From Phocoena phocoena (taxonomy: Eukaryota; Chordata; Mammalia; Artiodactyla; Phocoenidae), in contig NC_089230.1 of NCBI RefSeq assembly GCF_963924675.1, positions 70,113,223-70,177,222 on the forward strand: a stretch of 64,000 nt of DNA. Reading direction: 5' to 3'. The position numbers and the translations under genes are program-made. This document shows positions 1-10,584 of this stretch, in pieces; within the stretch, counting starts at the first letter, position 1, and each line of letters begins with the position of its first letter. The notes beneath the pieces were generated by a model. The model had not been told where the DNA came from. It made no database searches and saw only the letters and a program-made list of their open reading frames with translations.

Positions 1-16
1 GGGATGTTTTAAAATT

Positions 17-193
17 AAGATAAAGTCCTTTAAGGATAGATACATGTGTATGTATAAAAAACCAGAAGTTTATTTACAAAAACTTCACCCCAGCAGGCTG
101 TAACTTGCTGACCCTGAGTTTATAAAGTCTGTACTCTAAAAAAAAAATCAATCAGTCAGTCAATCAAAGGGGAAAAAGAAGATAAAGTCCTTT
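17..193 (+). mobile_element. Unclassified short retroposon with 15-bp TSD
   Basis: A perfect 15-bp direct repeat, aagataaagtccttt, stands at 17-31 and 179-193. The insert between ends in a run of ten A (about 139-148) followed by a short TCAA/TCAG simple repeat and a second A-rich patch. A TATAAA-like hexamer sits about a dozen bases before the A run. This is the layout of an L1-mobilised retrocopy. I do not recognise the ~105-bp body; it may be a 5'-truncated copy of an mRNA 3' end. Confidence 0.5.
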
Positions 194-1674
194 GCAGACT
201 TTCTCCATTGACTGTAAGCTACTACAGACAATTGAATCTTAGGTTGCACCAGGCAATAAGATGATGAAGTGCTTATAGAACTTTGGCACATTAGTTAATA
301 ACAGGCTTTTCTTCCTTAAAGCCATCCTATTTGACTTCTTGGACTCAATTGGTGAGCACTGATATATTTTCGTACAAGTTTCACAAATTTTAAACTCGAG
401 CTTTGTGATTAGAATGTTCTGCTTGAACTCTTAATGGCGGATGGAAGACAAATGGCTTGTTAACATTTCTAGATGATTCAGAAGTCCATTCAATAAAGAA
501 TTAGGAAATCCCTGCTAAGGCCCTGGTGGTGTATAGGGGCTAGCTCAGCAGTGGTGGTGACAGGACAGTGTATAATGGGGAGACCCACGAGCCAAAGGAT
601 GATGACCCCACAGGGTGGTAAGGGCTCCAAGGCAGGGAAAACAAAACTTGTTGGAGCTGGAGAACAGGACACTCAACCAGCCTGGCCCAAGGGTCAGGAT
701 TGTCTGAGATAGCTTCATGGAGGACGTGACGCTGGATGATGCCTTGAAGAACTGATCAGGAGGACTTTAAGATGTGTTCCTTTCAAATTCTTGTGCTGCT
801 TTGGATTTGAGACTGAAGTAAAAAGTTGACCACAAGATCACAGGGGCTTCATATCTTCAAGATACCCCACATCTTCAACAAGACAACTGTGCGGCAGCTT
901 TGCCCAGGGGTAGGTGATGCATACATGTGATTTCTTAAACTTCAGGTGGGGAGAAATGCTCTCCGTGACACCCTGTCCTTCTCATTGGCCAGGGTTCCCT
1001 TGCTCTAAATCCGCAGGGATTATCACTCAGGGTTCCTAACCTGACTCGGGGATTTGGTGATTTACTCACATGGACCAGACATCCACTTTTGGACCGTTTT
1101 TCTGATGAGCAAGCATTTCAGAGGCCATGTAGGCAGGGCTTGCACAGTGAGTGCTTAACTGCTCCTGAGAAAGACCCTCCAACTTCATGGTATTACTCAA
1201 TCCAAAATCTGAAAGATTTACAAACCAGCGGAGTAAAAAGTTCACCTCCAGCTGAGAACACTTTAATTCTTCTTAGCAGCAGTTGGAGAAAGAGGGTCAA
1301 TGAATACTTGATAAAATAGTCAGTAAAAACATTTTTTTATAGCAGCAATTCTCATGGGAATAGAAATGCAGGAAAATGGGGTGAGACACTGTCTTTACAT
1401 AAGATCGCTTAATTTTTGGCTTTAAATTCTTGAGTTTTTCTTTGAGTCAGCTTTCTAGGAATGTTTGCTTTAGCTTGTGCCTGGCATTTCGTAAGTTGTC
1501 ATTTACATTCCAGTAGATTGTAAAGTTTCTTATTTGACAGCAGAACCATGATGAGGCCAAATAGTATCGGCCTTTTAATCCAAACATTGCCTCTCCAGCC
1601 TCCACACCCCCATTCCCTATCGCCTTGGGAAACTGGCTCCCTTGACTTATTTTTGTTTTCTGCCTAATTCTTCT
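194..1674. other. Unique non-coding DNA
   Basis: No repeat family, RNA gene or convincing exon was recognised. The open frames at 490-672 (minus) and 1089-1319 (plus) are short, lack conserved motifs and look like chance frames. Confidence 0.6.
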
Positions 1675-1862
1675 CAGAGTGCAATCTCAGCTCTGCCTCT
1701 GTGCCTCCATTTCCTCATCTGTAAAATGGGATATTACTATCTATCTACCTCATAGGGTTTTATATGATTTGAAAATATTCACCTAGGTTAAGCGCTTAGA
1801 GCACATTGTAAAATGCTCCACTGATATCAATGACTGTTATGATATTATTATCATCATTATTT
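1675..1862 (+). repeat. MIR SINE fragment
   Basis: The strip contains the MIR core signature (ttcctcatctgtaaaatggg), then the cctcatagggtt stretch, a gttaagcgcttagagca block and a tail rich in attattatcat. The order matches MIR in sense orientation. It is an ancient, diverged mammalian tRNA-derived SINE. Confidence 0.85.
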
Positions 1863-2145
1863 TTTTCTTGCACAATTTGTTGCCACAAAGCCAGGAGGAA
1901 GAACAGCTTTTGCTGCTCATTACATGTAAGAGGAGAGGACAGTGCCTGCTGGGTGGCAGTTACGGTTCAGCAGGAAAAAGCTGGCTCTACCTGGACAGCC
2001 AAGGCCTCAGAGAGGTCAGAGGGAGAGAAGGACCCAGTGGTCCCCAATTCAGGGCCCGCAGAATTTCCCCTAGACACAAAGGCAGCAGGGGGACAGACAG
2101 AGCTTTGCTCCTTGGGGTCTTGGTCTATGTAAAACCACCAGTGAG

Positions 2146-2464
2146 GGGGCTTCCCTGGTGGCACAGTGGTTGAGAATCTGCCTGCCAATGCAGGGGACAC
2201 GGGTTCGAGCCCTGGTCTGGGAAGATCCCACATGCTGTGGAGCAGCTAGGCCCGTGAGCCACAACTCCTGAGCCTGTGCGTCTGGAGCCTGTGCTCCGCA
2301 ACAAGAGAGGCCGCGACAGTGAGAGGCCCGCGCACCGCGATGAAGAGTGGCACCCGCTCGCCGCAACTAGAGAAAGCCCTCGCACAGAAACGAAGACCCA
2401 ACACAGCCAAAAATAAAATAAACAAATAAACTCCTACCCCCAACATCTTCTTAAAAAAAAAAAA
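2146..2464 (+). mobile_element. CHR-type tRNA-Glu SINE with 3' extension
   Basis: It begins ggggcttccctggtggcaca, carries the B-box-like gggttcgagccc and the downstream 'gagcctgtgctccgcaac' and 'gtgagaggcccgcgcaccg' blocks typical of cetacean CHR SINEs. A 15-bp TSD, aaaaccaccagtgag, lies at 2131-2145 and 2465-2479. After the A-rich AATAAA-type tail (about 2410-2429) there are some 22 non-SINE bases, then a second A run before the TSD, suggesting read-through 3' transduction. Open frames on either strand here are SINE-derived. Confidence 0.93.
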
Positions 2465-2479
2465 AAAACCACCAGTGAG

Positions 2480-2815
2480 CATGACTGGCCTGAAGAACTC
2501 AGGGCTGGGGGCCGTGTCCCCAAAGCTGTAAACCATCAGTGAATCGCACAGTGAGATTGACGGCCAGGCTCCTCTGAAGCCCACACAGCAGCCCTCTCAG
2601 CTGTAACAACACAGTTTGGTTTCAGGGTTTTATTACTTCAGTGGGAATCTCTCTGAATTCAGGTAGCAATTCTTGAAAAACAGAAAAAAATTTTTAAGCA
2701 TGAGCAATTTTTCCTCTCAAGATTATTTTGTCAAAAGCTTATTTGGAATAAGAACATTTTGAGAGAAATCACAGAATGGTTTTACAGACAACAGAGTAAC
2801 TGCACTTATAAAATG
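2480..2815. other. Unique non-coding DNA
   Basis: Nothing recognisable. It is the host DNA between two SINE insertions. Confidence 0.5.
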
Positions 2816-2831
2816 CTGAATTTAGATTTTT

Positions 2832-2949
2832 AAAAATTATTTTTTGGTTGCGTGGCTTGTGGGATCCCAGTTGCCTGACCAGGTATCGAACCCTGGCCCT
2901 CGGCAGTGAAAGTGCAGAGTCCTAACCAGTGGACCGCCAGGGAATTCCC
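2832..2949 (-). mobile_element. Short tRNA-Glu-derived SINE
   Basis: In reverse complement this reads gggaattccctggcggtcca, then a B box around gggttcgatacc and a short A-rich tail. It is a compact relative of the CHR SINEs. A 16-bp TSD, ctgaatttagattttt, is at 2816-2831 and 2950-2965. Confidence 0.9.
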
Positions 2950-2965
2950 CTGAATTTAGATTTTT

Positions 2966-3384
2966 TTTTTTTCACTTGCACTTATACAACATTTTAAATG
3001 AGACATCATTTGAATTAATATACTACATGATAGCTTAATATGAAAATAGACTCTGCATGTGTATCATATATTTCCATCAAAGCATCCACTATTAAATTTC
3101 CACTGTATTTTGAAATAATATCACTTCACCTGGAGAAAAATGCCATAACTCTTAGTGCTGCCTCCTGAGATCCTTTGAGCCTGTGTTTTAAAGAATTAAC
3201 GTCATAGTCGGCTGGAGTGATGAAATAGACATAGATGTTTATACTTACCAACAATTTCGATGTTGCTGTGTTCATCCAAAAGAAAAATTTCAGCCTTCAA
3301 GTCCCTAAATAGACCAAGAAAAGTAAGTGTTACCTACTAATATTAGTATTTTGTATTTGAGAATATTGCAGCTGTAGGCTAAAG
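2966..3384. other. Unique non-coding DNA, AT-rich
   Basis: No repeat or coding signal was recognised. Confidence 0.5.
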
Positions 3385-3397
3385 GGGGTTCTTTCTT

Positions 3398-3692
3398 TTT
3401 AAAAAAATTTTTATTTATTTATTTACTTATGGCTGTGTTGGGTCTTAGTTTCTGTGCGAGGGCTTTCTCTAGTTGCAGCAAGTGGGGGCCACTCTTCATC
3501 GCCGTGCGCGGGCCTCTCACTATCGCGGCCTCTCTTGTTGCGGAGCACAGGCTCCAGACGCGCAGACTCAGTAATTGTGGCTCACGGGCCTAGTTGCTCC
3601 GCGGCATGTGGGATCTTCCCAGACCAGGGCTCGAACCTGTGTCCCCTGCATTGGCAGGCAGATTCTCAACCACTGTGCCACCAGGGAAGCCC
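3398..3692 (-). mobile_element. CHR-type SINE, long form
   Basis: The right end is the reverse complement of the SINE head (ccaccagggaagcccg). The body carries the tRNA-like and CHR-specific blocks, and the left end is a TTTATTTATTTA tail. TSD ggggttctttctt (3385-3397) versus ggggattctttctt (3693-3706), one indel. The plus-strand open frame at 3454-3708 is antisense SINE sequence. Confidence 0.92.
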
Positions 3693-3706
3693 GGGGATTC
3701 TTTCTT

Positions 3707-5640
3707 GACTTGAGTCTTAAAAGTGATAATGGATTAAAATTCTGAGTTCCCAGAAAAAACAGAAAACAGGGCAATATGCTTTCAGATTTCTGTTCATAGC
3801 TTTGTCTTGACATCGACAGCCTGCTAACTTGAGAATCATCTCATTTTAAAGTGGGAAGCTTGTTGAGAAATGAATGATAAGCAGTCCTTATATGAATCAT
3901 TAAGAAATTGACCAGACAAAATGGAGCTGCTTCTTTTCTAATCAAATCATATTTGGAAAGAATGCAGTTAAAATCACTGATTGGCTCCTAGGTGACCATC
4001 CAGAATCCTGTCTAAATATAGCATTATTTTCGGGATTGTCTCTTAGAGGCATGGGACTCAGGGTAAATCATGCAGAGCACTCTCCTCCTGCCCAGTATTT
4101 CAGGCAGGTGAAATTTGGCTAAAATGAACGAACACCCTGAGTATCTGAGAAGGGTCTTCTCAGGAGTCTGCATGGAAGAAATTAGAAGTATTGTCATCAA
4201 GTATCATAGGAGCCACATTTTTTTTTGTTTTTGTTTTTGTTTTTTTAAGAATCAGCTAACTGAAAAAGTAGAACAAAACTCTTCTAATTTTCTCTCAGTC
4301 ACCCAATTGTGTGATTCATTTGGTAGGGCCAAGTCCCCTAAGTGGAGGTCCAAAGAAAGACCCCTAATTTGCAGTACCCTTGGGAGGCAGCAAAGGCAGC
4401 ATGGCCAACTCCAGGTTTCCTTGGTAACGTTCCCAGGAGTTTCAAGGGCATTAAATAACATGATAGATTTGTATCTTCGCCATTATGTACAAAGATAATG
4501 TAGTAGGTGATCTCTGTATATTTTAGCCAGAAATATAACGAGGGAGAAGAGATCAGGGAGGACTTAAAACAAATAATTAAAATACGATCATTAGAAACAA
4601 GAACACATTTTCAGACCTAGTTTGCTTCCTCTTCCCCCACTGCCACACATTCTATCAGAGCTGTTTGTTCTCCTGTTCATCTCTCCTCTCTTTGGTGTAT
4701 AGGCTTATTCAAGGGAGAGGTGATGGTACGGGTGGGAATGGGAACCCAGCTGGGACAGCGGGGCTTAGCAGGCCCTTGCAGGGGACTCTGCTGCCTTCTT
4801 CTGCCCTGACCTTGCTGTGAAGGACAGCAGAGCCTTCTGCTTCCTCTAGCCATGGCTGTGTTTACCCATCCAAGTGGTTTTGAGTGATTAAAAGTTTGAC
4901 AGCCATTAGGCAATTAAGTGAACAAGTTGCTTTAAAAATAACCAGTTATGCAAGGGTTTGTCAGAAACCATCTCCCCCATTGCTCAGATGAGTATCTTCA
5001 TCATCTCTTCTGTTTGAAGTCCATTATTCTCCTTTCTTGGAGTTTGTCCCATTTGAGGAGCCCGTACATCAGTGCCTTTTGTGTGTTTTGGAAAGGGGTC
5101 ATGTATATAGGAATACCAGGATGACCAGGAATGAAAAGCTATAGCACTAAGTTATAGGATGACTTGAAATCCCTTTCTAGCCTCTGGAATTCTACTGAAA
5201 AGGAGAGATGGAGAACAGTGACGTGAAATGAGCTATGTATAGTTTAGTGTATTCGGGATCTTGGGAATAAGCTACTGTGATCTTTCCCAAATCATAAGAC
5301 ACTTTATAAGGCATTTGAAAAATCTGGGTGGATGGGAATAATAGACACATTGTAAACCAGCTAATTCCATAGGCTGGCCTCAATAGAGTTTCCCCCCAAT
5401 CAGTAAACCCATAAAAGTTTGCCTGAATCCCTCTCACATTCATCAGTGCCACATTCTGTTACTTTGATATATTTTATTTATAAGAAGAGAAAAAAATCTC
5501 CCTCTAAACTGTAGTCCTATTTTTCACATAAGCACAGTTACTTATGAGCTCAAACTGAGCGCTGGAAAGGAGAGGAGGAGATGGCCGCTGTTGCCTCAAT
5601 TCTGTTCTCACGTGGATGTTTGAGCCGGTGCTCAATTTCT
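3707..5640. other. Unique non-coding DNA
   Basis: No recognisable repeat except a T/G simple run at about 4218-4247. The 127-codon open frame at 4115-4498 begins at a non-ATG codon and contains the low-complexity run, so I do not call it a gene. Confidence 0.55.
4218..4247. repeat. T-rich (TTTTTG)n run
   Basis: Low-complexity T tract punctuated by single G residues. Confidence 0.8.
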
Positions 5641-5765
5641 CACGATGGCATATCCAGTGACGAGCTTCTCAAGGACACTGATCTTCCCTCCAGAGAACTT
5701 GGCTATGGACCCTGTGCTGGGCTCACTGTCAGTAATTGACACTTTCACTTCCCTTTCACTCAGTT

Positions 5766-5957
5766 TTGTTTCTTTTTCTTTCCTTTTGATGTGGACCATT
5801 AAGTCTTCATTGAATTTGTTACAATATTGCTTCTGTTTCATGTTTTGGTTTTCTGGCGGGGAGGCATGTGGGATCTTAGCTCCCTAACCAGGGACTGAAC
5901 CCGCACTGCCTGCATTGGAAGGCGGAGTGTCAACCACTGGAGCACCCGGGAAGTCCC
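5766..5957 (-). mobile_element. tRNA-Glu-derived SINE with long 3' tail
   Basis: The right end is the reverse complement of the SINE head (cacccgggaagtccc). The left part is the SINE tail block, reading in sense as acagaagcaatattgtaaca and then 'tggtccacatcaaaa'. The minus open frame beginning MKQKQYCNKF (5632-5841) starts in this tail and runs on into the kinase remnant. Confidence 0.85.
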
Positions 5958-6130
5958 TCTTTTTCTTTTTTAATTGAAGTATAATTGATTTACAGTGTTG
6001 TGGTAGTTTCAGGTATACAGCAAATGATTCAGTTATACATATATATATATTCTTTTTCATATTCCTTCTCATTATAGGTTATTTCATGATACTGAATATA
6101 GTTCCTGTGCTATACAGTAGGACCTTGCTG
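5958..6130 (-). mobile_element. L1 3' end, older cetartiodactyl type
   Basis: Reverse-complement of a typical L1 3'UTR: the plus strand reads attgaagtataattgattta, a cagttatacatatatata stretch and the 'tgctatacagtaggacc' block. The poly(A) side abuts the SINE at 5957. Flanking ttcacttagtttcttt (6131-6146) and the similar ttcactcagt..ttcttt (from 5755) suggest one TSD around L1 plus SINE. Confidence 0.85.
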
Positions 6131-6419
6131 TTCACTTAGTTTCTTTTGATCCCAGATCTCATCCAGGTGGTTGCTGCCAAGGTATAGCTCCATCACCATA
6201 TAATAAGAGATGTCTGTCTCCAGTGTTCACACAGCTGGGTAATTTTAGGGTGTTTAACCATTTGCTGGATCCAGGATTCATACTTTATATCCTTTAGAAC
6301 ATAGAAGTCTCACTTGCTTTCTTCTTCTTGATGATTTTGATGGCTACCTACATCACTGGAGATGTAAATGATGCCCAGCAAAGGTTAACTAATAAAAACA
6401 GCCAAAGCAGGCTCAATTA

Positions 6420-6471
6420 AACACACACATGTGCACACACACACACAGACACACACACACACAGACACACA
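6420..6471. repeat. Imperfect (CA)n microsatellite
   Basis: CA repeats interrupted by TG and GA dinucleotides. Confidence 0.95.
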
Positions 6472-7064
6472 ACAGGGAGAATACATAATGATAGACATTT
6501 TCTAAAGTAACCTTGTTAAATTGGGACATGAATGAGACACCATATTCTTATGTATACCTGAAGCTGAACTCTTTAGAAGGTCAGGATTGATAGTAGCTAT
6601 ATTGAAAAGTAATTATATTTCAGCAATCTATTAACTACACTGTTGTGGACTTTTCTGACATAGCCGTCAACAAAGCTGATAGGGTTAGCCTTTTAATTGT
6701 AAAGGACACATTTATTAATAAAAAATTAACAAATGGTTTACATCTTAGAATGCATATCAACCAAAACCAAAAGACATAATTAGTTCAGAAAGAAAAATAG
6801 TTAAATATGGAAAGAAATCCTGTACACCAATAAAATTAGCTATGAGGCATTCTAGGAAAACTCGTTAAAATTCCTCCTTAATTCTTTTAATAGTTGTTAG
6901 TTTGACAGCAAGAATTTCTCCCTTTGTTTTTAGTAGGAACAGATAAAAAGGGATTTTATTTGAATAAGAAAACCAAATAGAAGTTATGCTGTGATTATTT
7001 TTATCTTGTTTTTTTGGATTTATTTTTATCAATTGTGAAAATGAATTGATTTTAATATTGGGAT

Positions 7065-7066
<2 letters not shown>
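6472..7066. other. Unique AT-rich non-coding DNA
   Basis: No recognisable repeat or gene. Confidence 0.5.

Positions 7067-7115
<49 letters not shown>
7067..7115. repeat. (CA)n microsatellite
   Basis: About 24 nearly perfect CA units. On the minus strand they create the VCVCVC stretch inside the 219-codon open frame at 6865-7524. Confidence 0.97.
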
Positions 7116-7116
<1 letters not shown>

Positions 7117-7732
7117 CTTTTCCATCACTTTGGCAAAGAGCCCTTGTTGGTCATTTTGCCCACCATATATGTCCCAACCTTCATGGTGTGAGGGAAGGTC
7201 ATCTTCAGATCGCAAGAGATCTTCCTGCACCATGCAGGCACCTGAGATCCCTTTGTTTCCTTTCCAGGGCTGGAGTGCCTGCCCAGGTGATTGGGACTGG
7301 TGACAGAAGCATTCACCATTGCGTCCACTGCTGCGGGCATCCTCGATGAAACCATCCTCTGTAAAGCCCATCGATCCTGTGGCCCCAAAGAGGTGACTTG
7401 TGACCATTAACAGTTGCTGCTCTTGAATTCTCTGCAGACATTTCTGAAGCCCCTGGATAAGGCAGGTACCAACGCTTCCTCTCTCTTCCCTTGCTCTCTG
7501 TCCCTGCTGTGTGTGCTCAGGCATGCAGGATGCTCAAGCAGAATCAGCGTGTGTGTTATTAACCTAACATGGTACGTGATGTCAGTGAATGGCTTGCAGT
7601 TCCCTTGACACCCAATCCCAGGCCTTGTACAAAATTAACATTTCTCTTCACAGAGCAGAGAGTCAGACCATGTGTTAAATGCCTTATCAGGGAAAAATCA
7701 GCTAAATTATAATCAGGGCCTCTTGACTTGCT
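7116..7732. other. Unique DNA, possible old retrocopy remnant on minus strand
   Basis: Two overlapping minus-strand frames (7125-7388 and the 5' part of 6865-7524) read non-repetitive protein-like sequence just upstream of the CA repeat. I could not match it to a family. It may be a decayed exon or retrocopy or chance. There is no poly(A) signal or TSD that I can pair. Confidence 0.3.
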
Positions 7733-8005
7733 TTTTTAAAAAAATAATATTCTTTATATTTTAGGACAGAAAAATAGAACAGGTACATACCCATATACCT
7801 CCCTCCCCTGTCTATGGTTTCTCCTATTACCTCTTGCATTAGTGTGGTACATTTGTTGCAATTAATCAACGATAGATGTTGATACATTATTATTAACTAA
7901 ATTCCATAGTTTACATTAAATTTCACTCTTTGCATGGTGCAGTTTTATGGCTTTTCACAAATGCGTAGTGTCATGAATCAACCATTACAGTATCATATAG
8001 AACAT
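7733..8005 (-). mobile_element. L1M-type LINE, 3' part
   Basis: The plus strand reads the complement of an older mammalian L1 3' region: acccatatacctccctcccc, then gcattagtgtggtacatttg, then 'ttcactctttgcatggtgcag'. It is clearly more diverged than the L1s at 17-34 kb. Probably the same element as 8626-9372. Confidence 0.8.
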
Positions 8006-8157
8006 ATATATATTATTTTGAAAGTATTTTAATTTAGAAATAGAAAACATATTGAAAGAAGAAAAAGAAAGAAAACCACAAAATATATAGGAAATTTTTA
8101 CTCCATGAGCTTCTCAATCCTCACTTGTTCACCATACCCAAGATGAAAAACACTTTT

Positions 8158-8555
8158 TAAAAAAATCAAACAATTTATTTTTTTTAATTCTTAAAAAAAA
8201 TCTATTTATTTAGGCTGCATTGGGTTTTCGTTGCCCCGCACAGGTTTTCTCTCATTGTAGTGAGTGGGGGCTACTCCTTGTTGTGGTGCGCAGGCTTCTC
8301 GTTGCAGTGGCTTCTCTTGTTGTGGAGCACGGGCTCTAGGCACACGGGCTTCAGTAGTTGTGGCACGTGGGCTCAGTAGTTGTGGCACGTGGGCTCAGTA
8401 GTTGTGGCTTGTGGCCTCTAGAGCACAGGCTCAGTAGTTGTGGTGCACGGGCTTAGTTGCTTCACGGCATGTGAGATCTTCCCAGAGCAGGGCTCGAACC
8501 CGTGTCCCCTGCATTGGCAGGCAGATTCTTAACCACTGCGCCACCAGGGAAGTCT
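8158..8555 (-). mobile_element. Long CHR-type SINE with internal tandem repeats
   Basis: The head is at the right end (ccaccagggaagtct) and the tail at the left (TTTATTTAGG). The TSD gaaaaacactttt is perfect at 8145-8157 and 8556-8568. Inside, at about 8351-8450, a 22-bp unit with the core cagtagttgtggc is repeated three to four times, lengthening this copy. Confidence 0.93.
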
Positions 8556-8625
8556 GAAAAACACTTTTCTAAAAAGGTATTCAGCCACGAACAATGATGT
8601 TATTGATAAGAATGTGGACCAATTT

Positions 8626-9372
8626 CACAAAAAAGCCAATGAATCCCATTATAGCAAATGAAATTATAGTTTCATTGGCCTAATAATCCCCTCTGCTTCA
8701 CCTATTCATCCACCTCCACTCCCTCCAAACTTCTGGCGACTGCTGACCCTTTTACTGTCTCTCCATAAAGTGGTGCCTTTTCTCTAATGTCATGTAAAAC
8801 ATGCAGTGTATAGTTTTCATAATATGCATTTAAGGTTCCCTGTGTCTTCGTATGGCTTGATAGCTCATTTCTTTTCAGCACTGTATAATATTCCACTGTC
8901 AGGATGTGTGCAGGTTTTGGTGTGAACCTAAGTTTTCAGCTCAATTGGGTAAATGCATAGGAGCATAATTGCTGGATCTTAGGGTATGCTTAGCTTTGTG
9001 AGGAACCGTCAAACTGTTTTCCAAAGTGGCTGTACCATTTTGCATTCTCACCAGCAATGAATGAGAATTCCTATTGCTCTACATTCTCACCAGCATTGCC
9101 AGTTTCTTTTTAATTTTAGCCATTCTAATAGGTATGTAGTGGTTTCCTATTTTTACTTTAATTTATAACTCCTTAATGGCATATATGTTTAGTATCTTTC
9201 TGTATGTTTATATGTGCCATCTGTATATCTTCTTTGGGGAGGTTTCCAGGTTTTTTGTCCATAGTTAATTGGATTGTTTGTTCTCTTGTTGTGTTTTATG
9301 AATGCTTTGTATATTTTGAATACCAGTCCTTTATCAGATATGTATTTTGCAAGTATTTTTTCCAAGAGCTGC
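8626..9372 (-). mobile_element. L1M-type LINE, ORF2 end and 3'UTR
   Basis: The plus strand carries, in the expected order, antisense L1 landmarks: cacctattcatccacctcca, then cttttactgtctc, gcatttaaggttccc, gatagctcatttcttttcag, aattgctggatc, caaagtggctgtaccatttt, tgccatctgtatatcttctt and 'cagtcctttatcagatatgt'. Relative to a complete element there are internal deletions, notably around 8900-8925. Confidence 0.88.
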
Positions 9373-10584
9373 TTTTGTAGAGCTGGAAACAGTTCTCTTT
9401 CTCCCTAAAAGACATTATACTACATATATAGGTCAATGAAATGCAATTAGCTGCAAACTTGTGGTAAGGGCTTTAAAAGTGCTGAGCTTACATTGATGCC
9501 TGAGTATATATAACCTACCTTACTGCTTTTTATTGTAGCAGAACAATTAGTTTTTGCAGTCTTTTCTGGAAGTATCTATTTTTATAGTTAGGCAGACTTA
9601 AACTGCAGCTAAAAGTTGGCTAGATTTTGCATCTTAAAAATCCTTAATGTTTAAGGGATAAAGCTGACTATGCATTTAAATTCCAAAGGGAAACTTGATA
9701 GTCACTGTTTAAAGGCCAAAGACTATGTTTTCTAATCATATTCTAAATACAGAGTTGTATAGTGCAAATCCTTGTTACCACTTTAAAATACTGGCTGCCA
9801 CACAGCTAGTGGCATGTCATAGTGGAAACAATTTCTTACCTTGCTTAGGAAGATGAGGGCTGTACTGTGGCTCACAGCTCATGTTGGATCGGATACTGTG
9901 GCACCCAGGCTCTAGAGCTTTCAAGCCCCTCACTCAATTCTGCTACCTCAATAGCAAAGATTGCCCCTCTTTCTACTCAAGGAAAACTTTATATATATAG
10001 AATGTTCTTGCTGGGAAACACTGGATGACATGAGTTTTTTCTTTTCGTTAGAGAAGCTTGTATTTTCTAGACTGAAGGAAACAAGGTCATTTTTTAGCTA
10101 GAACAGTCAGCATTTTCCATTTTTCTTAGTTGTCCTACCATAAACCTGCTCTGGAGGTGAAGAATGTTGATGAAATTTGGTTAATAGTTATCCAAATAAC
10201 ATGTGATGTTTGTTTTTTGTGGGGTGGTGGAAAAACACAACATCTTATGACATTGATCATCTTCAAAAAGTGAATCCCATTTCAGGAGGAAATAAATTGG
10301 AAGAAACAATATCATAGAGGCTAGGAAGTACTCTCCCAGAAGGGTAAGGAAAGGTACTTGGTCTATGCCTTGAGATCAGGGTTTTTTATGAAATGGAGAA
10401 ATCAGTCTTATTAACCACAACTTGGTGTTTATAAAAGTCTTCAAATCATTGAGCTCGGGCTTAATACTCTGTTGAAGTTATAGCAGCTTATCCTATTACA
10501 TATTAGTGCTTTTTATTCTAGGAAGAAATATAATTCAGTATTTTCCACGCACCAAGTATTAGCCAGGACAAGCTCTTTGCTGTA
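9373..10584. other. Unique non-coding DNA
   Basis: No repeat, RNA gene or exon recognised. No open frame of note. Confidence 0.55.

Larger units (their letters stand above)
5650..6400 (-). pseudogene. Decayed protein-kinase fragment, HUNK-like
   Basis: Reading the minus strand from 6400 to 6131 gives, with frameshifts, pieces that line up in order with a CAMK-family kinase N-lobe. They are VAIKIIKKKKASE (the VAIK lysine segment, 6310-6347), YVLKDIKYESWIQQM then VKHPKITQL (αC region, 6231-6300), and YYMVMELYLGSNHLDEIWD (hinge VMEL, 6144-6206). From memory the closest relative is HUNK, which has IQQMIRHPNITQL and YYLVMEL at these places. A 'KKLSE' segment lies on both sides of an L1+SINE insertion (5766-6130). 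Beyond it, down to about 5650, similarity to the catalytic loop and DFG region is only suggestive. Stops and frame changes show it is dead. Whether it is a processed retrocopy or a unitary relic cannot be told here. Confidence 0.5.

Noticed and set aside
2125..2385. Overlapping antisense frames with MRGLSLVAASG-type starts (also near 3454)
   Set aside because: The same peptide recurs wherever a CHR SINE is read in antisense, so it is SINE sequence.
6865..7524. 219-codon minus-strand open frame
   Set aside because: It runs through a CA microsatellite and AT-rich DNA, with no recognisable domain; the region is described as unique DNA.
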